Shown piece after piece: positions 6,802 to 9,098 of a stretch of 9,098 nt of DNA. The position numbers were made by a program, and so were the translations under genes. Under the pieces are notes generated by a model, which was not told the origin of the DNA, made no database searches, and worked only from the letters and a program-made list of their open reading frames with translations. Positions within the stretch are counted from its first letter, which is position 1; the number at the start of each line of letters is the position of its first letter. Source of the DNA: Nitrosomonadales bacterium (GTDB lineage: Bacteria; Pseudomonadota; Gammaproteobacteria; Burkholderiales; Gallionellaceae); assembly GCA_003235435.1 (NCBI GenBank), contig QJWF01000196.1:1-9098 (forward strand), given 5' to 3'.

Positions 6802-8004
6802 CTACCAGCCGGATTCGCGCTCAGGTGTCGCGGTGATCTTGTGAACACTAAGGTCAGTGCCGTTGAATTCTTCCTCGGGACTCAAACGTATGCCAACCGC
6901 AGTCTTCAATGTTCCGTAAACGGCAAAACCGCCAATGAAGGCAATCGTCACGCCGAGCAAAGTGCCTGCAACTTGTGACAGGAAAGTCACTCCGCCGATC
7001 CCGCCGAATGTCTTGAGACCGAATATCCCCGCGGCTATCCCTCCCCACGCACCACACAGTCCATGCAGCGGCCACACGCCGAGCACGTCGTCAATCTTCC
7101 AGCGGTTTTGCGTCAACGTGAACATCAGCACGAACAAGGCGCCCGCCACGCCGCCGACCAGCAATGCGCCGATCGGGTGCATCAAATCGGAGCCGGCACA
7201 GATCGCCACCAATCCGGCCAGCGGTCCGTTATGCACGAAACCAGGGTCGTTCTTGCCGAACCACAAAGCGGTCAGTGTGCCGCCCACCATCGCCATCAGT
7301 GAATTCACCGCGACCAGTCCGCTGATTTTGGTGATCTCCTGCGCCGACATCACGTTGAAACCGAACCACCCCACGGTGAGTATCCACGCGCCCAATGCAA
7401 GGAACGGTATGCTGGAGGGAGGATGCGCCGAAATGTGCCCTTCCTTGCTGTATCGTCCGCGCCGCGCGCCGAGCAGGAGCACCGCCGCCAATGCGATCCA
7501 ACCGCCCACCGCATGCACCACCACTGAGCCGGCGAAATCGTGAAACGCGGCTCCGAACGCGGCTGTCAGCCATTCCTGCACGCCGAAGTGACCGTTCCAG
7601 GCGATACCCTCGAAAAACGGATAGACGAACCCGACCAGCATGAAGGTTGCGGTCATTTGCGGGTTGAACCGGGCGCGCTCTGCGATACCGCCAGACACGA
7701 TAGCTGGGATCGCCGCAGCGAAAGTCAGCAGGAAGAAAAACTTCACCAGTTCGTAACCGCTCTTTTGCGCAAGCTGTTCGGCACCGTTAAAGAAATTTGC
7801 ACCATATGCGATCATGTAACCGATGAAAAAATACGCCAGGGTCGACACCGCGAAGTCGGTCAGTATCTTGACCAGTGCATTCACCTGGTTCTTTTTGCGC
7901 ACCGTGCCCAATTCCAGAAAGGCGAATCCGGCGTGCATCGCCAGCACCATGATCGCACCGAGCAAAATGAACAATGCATCGTTACTGATTTTCAGATCTT
8001 CCAC
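6802..8004 (-). CDS. amt: Ammonium transporter (Amt family)
   Basis: Amt proteins are trimeric inner-membrane channels that take up ammonium. The product has 400 residues and about eleven membrane segments. The twin histidines of the pore are His164 (SVVVHAVGG) and His314 (VWPLHGLCGAWGG). Their spacing of 150 equals that of E. coli AmtB (168 and 318), and the conserved Asp eight residues before the first His is present (HDFAGS). The C-terminal tail (EEFNGTDLSVHK) is the region that GlnK contacts in relatives. I choose GTG at 8004 as start because AAGGGAG lies six bases before it. The in-frame ATG at 8073 has no ribosome-binding site and would add 23 polar residues. No glnK is adjacent, and the gene upstream on this strand is a Nudix hydrolase gene 104 bases away. 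Confidence 0.95.
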   Translation of the reverse strand: MEDLKISNDALFILLGAIMVLAMHAGFAFLELGTVRKKNQVNALVKILTDFAVSTLAYFFIGYMIAYGANFFNGAEQLAQKSGYELVKFFFLLTFAAAIPAIVSGGIAERARFNPQMTATFMLVGFVYPFFEGIAWNGHFGVQEWLTAAFGAAFHDFAGSVVVHAVGGWIALAAVLLLGARRGRYSKEGHISAHPPSSIPFLALGAWILTVGWFGFNVMSAQEITKISGLVAVNSLMAMVGGTLTALWFGKNDPGFVHNGPLAGLVAICAGSDLMHPIGALLVGGVAGALFVLMFTLTQNRWKIDDVLGVWPLHGLCGAWGGIAAGIFGLKTFGGIGGVTFLSQVAGTLLGVTIAFIGGFAVYGTLKTAVGIRLSPEEEFNGTDLSVHKITATPERESGW

Positions 8005-8010
8005 AATTTT

Positions 8011-8017
8011 CTCCCTT
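8011..8017 (-). promoter_or_regulatory. Ribosome-binding site that decides the amt start
   Basis: The minus strand reads AAGGGAG, six bases, then GTG at 8004. This is the strongest Shine-Dalgarno match in the amt leader and places the start 23 codons inside the longest open frame. Confidence 0.75.
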
Positions 8018-8108
8018 AACGCGAACCCTTGCTTGAAAACAATTTTATTTTTTTCCGGACTGTTTTCCGACATTCATGTATAGCAATTTTATTTGAAAAG
8101 GCTGACCT

Positions 8109-8651
8109 TTATTTCCATCCCTTCAGGTATTTTTCCAGCCAGAACAATCCGACCAAGGTTTTGCTATCGTTGATTTTGCCCAGCCGTATCCACTCCAATG
8201 CTTCCGAAAGAGGCAGTTCGAATACTTCAAGGAATTCACCATCGTCCAGCTTGCTGCCCTGATGTGACAAACCGCGCGCCAGAAAATATTCCATGCGCTC
8301 ATCTGCGTAACCGATGCACGGCCATGCCGTGGTCAGATGGATCCATTCCTTCGCCACATAACCGGTTTCTTCGAGCAACTCGCGCTGCGCTGTGATCAGG
8401 ATGTCCTCACCGTGATCGATCTTGCCCGCGGGCAGCTCGATAAATTCGCGCCTGGGTGGATAGCGGTACTGCCGCTCCATCACGAGGTTGCCGTTATCCA
8501 GCAGTGCAAGCATCGCCACAGCTCCGGGATGCTTGATATATTCGCGGCTGGTCACCGCCCCATCCGGCAGGCTGACACGGTCCTTGCTGACCTGGATGAA
8601 ATTTCCTTCGTACATCAATGACGAATCCAGGCAGGTTTCCTTCAGTTCCAC
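8109..8651 (-). CDS. ADP-ribose pyrophosphatase-type Nudix hydrolase
   Basis: This is a 180-residue cytosolic enzyme of the NudF/ADP-ribose pyrophosphatase type, which hydrolyses ADP-ribose to AMP and ribose 5-phosphate. The Nudix box is perfect (Gly76, Glu82, then RELLEETGY at 90-98). It is preceded by the family's QYRYPPRREFIELPAGK, where the Arg and the ELPAGK segment are typical. Downstream are PCIGYADERMEYFLA and the C-terminal EALEWIRLGKINDSKTLVGL. The start is GTG at 8651. GGAGGAA lies five bases upstream, and the ATG within that motif is out of frame. It follows the truncated gene at 8670 by 18 bases on the same strand, so they are probably co-transcribed. The exact substrate is inferred from the family, so nudF is not assigned. 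Confidence 0.93.
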   Translation of the reverse strand: MELKETCLDSSLMYEGNFIQVSKDRVSLPDGAVTSREYIKHPGAVAMLALLDNGNLVMERQYRYPPRREFIELPAGKIDHGEDILITAQRELLEETGYVAKEWIHLTTAWPCIGYADERMEYFLARGLSHQGSKLDDGEFLEVFELPLSEALEWIRLGKINDSKTLVGLFWLEKYLKGWK

Positions 8652-8669
8652 TGTCGTTCCTCCATGTTC

Positions 8670-9098
8670 TCAGTGCTCTCCGGATTGGCGCCTTGCGAAT
8701 AGGTAACCGTTCGCATCCTGATAGGCTGTCAGCCAGTCCGTCCTGCTTTTCAGGTAATCCACAAGCGGGTAATGCTCCCCGGTGAACGCATTGCCGTAAG
8801 GCACCAGGGCCAGATCGAAACCTCCTTGCTCGAAGAAACGCCGACCATCCGGTGTTACCCACAAAATATGGGTGTAGGGAACGATACGCGCCGGGTCGAG
8901 CATCCTGCCATCCACAAACACGGTGATCGCACCGTTCAAATTCCAGATCAGATATCCGCCCCAGTTCATGGTGTTGAATATCTTTCCGCCCAGCCTGTTG
9001 GCCTTGATGAAGGCAACCGCACCTGCGGGAAATTTATTCTCCGCGACACCGCGCTGAAATGCTTGCCCTTGCCTGAAGCCATAACCCAGGAACGCGGC
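8670..9098 (-). CDS. C-terminal part of a large, probably membrane-anchored protein, N-terminus outside the window
   Basis: The last 142 residues of a longer minus-strand protein are present; the frame stays open to the right edge. The segment GKIFNTMNWGGYLIWNL, followed by VFVDGRMLDP and later DLALVPY and WLTAYQDANGYLFAR, matches the soluble C-terminal domain of large polytopic proteins related to glycosyltransferase-C-type membrane proteins, usually annotated as hypothetical. No membrane segment is visible in the part shown, which would fit a periplasmic tail. An internal Met at 8969 is not a likely start because the conserved motif begins before it. It is the first of a probable pair with the Nudix gene. 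The family assignment is from memory of the motif and its function is not established. Confidence 0.8.
   Translation of the reverse strand, partial: AAFLGYGFRQGQAFQRGVAENKFPAGAVAFIKANRLGGKIFNTMNWGGYLIWNLNGAITVFVDGRMLDPARIVPYTHILWVTPDGRRFFEQGGFDLALVPYGNAFTGEHYPLVDYLKSRTDWLTAYQDANGYLFARRQSGEH

Overview
The window looks like an ordinary chromosomal segment of a betaproteobacterium. The bamD, mlaA and htpX products, the zinc-ribbon Nudix protein and the Amt protein all have a betaproteobacterial look, and I would guess the Nitrosomonadales/Gallionellaceae-like part of that class. The assignment comes from recognising protein families by eye, not from a search. I see no insertion sequence, phage, CRISPR array, tRNA or rRNA.

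Left part (1-3163). A partial rluD (23S rRNA pseudouridine synthase) reads leftwards off the edge. It is divergent from bamD (outer-membrane assembly lipoprotein), as in E. coli, and the two possible ATG starts overlap within one CATG. A zinc-ribbon Nudix hydrolase gene follows bamD on the same strand. Next is mlaA (outer-membrane lipid-asymmetry lipoprotein) with its own promoter. Two candidate terminators lie between mlaA and the convergent htpX. The main surprise is that bamD, normally an essential gene, carries an in-frame TAG at codon 111. It replaces a conserved tyrosine, and the frame is intact on both sides.

Middle part (3164-6246). htpX (membrane zinc protease) is on the minus strand. 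Upstream of it is a good match to a sigma-32 heat-shock promoter, which fits its role in membrane-protein quality control. Divergent from it is an unrecognised polytopic membrane protein. Then come a periplasmic YceI-family protein with a clear terminator and a 65-residue helical protein of unknown function.

Right part (6247-9098). A small secreted beta-barrel-like protein with PagP-like sequence features converges on amt (ammonium channel). On the minus strand amt is preceded by an ADP-ribose-pyrophosphatase-type Nudix gene. That gene is in turn preceded by the C-terminal part of a larger, probably membrane-anchored protein that runs off the right edge. The last two are 18 bases apart and probably co-transcribed. 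No glnK gene accompanies amt here.

Several genes concern the envelope: bamD, mlaA, htpX, yceI and the beta-barrel protein. They are separate transcription units, not one pathway. Apart from the broken bamD I see no convincing new system. The other points of interest are uncharacterised small or membrane proteins and start-site or promoter details.
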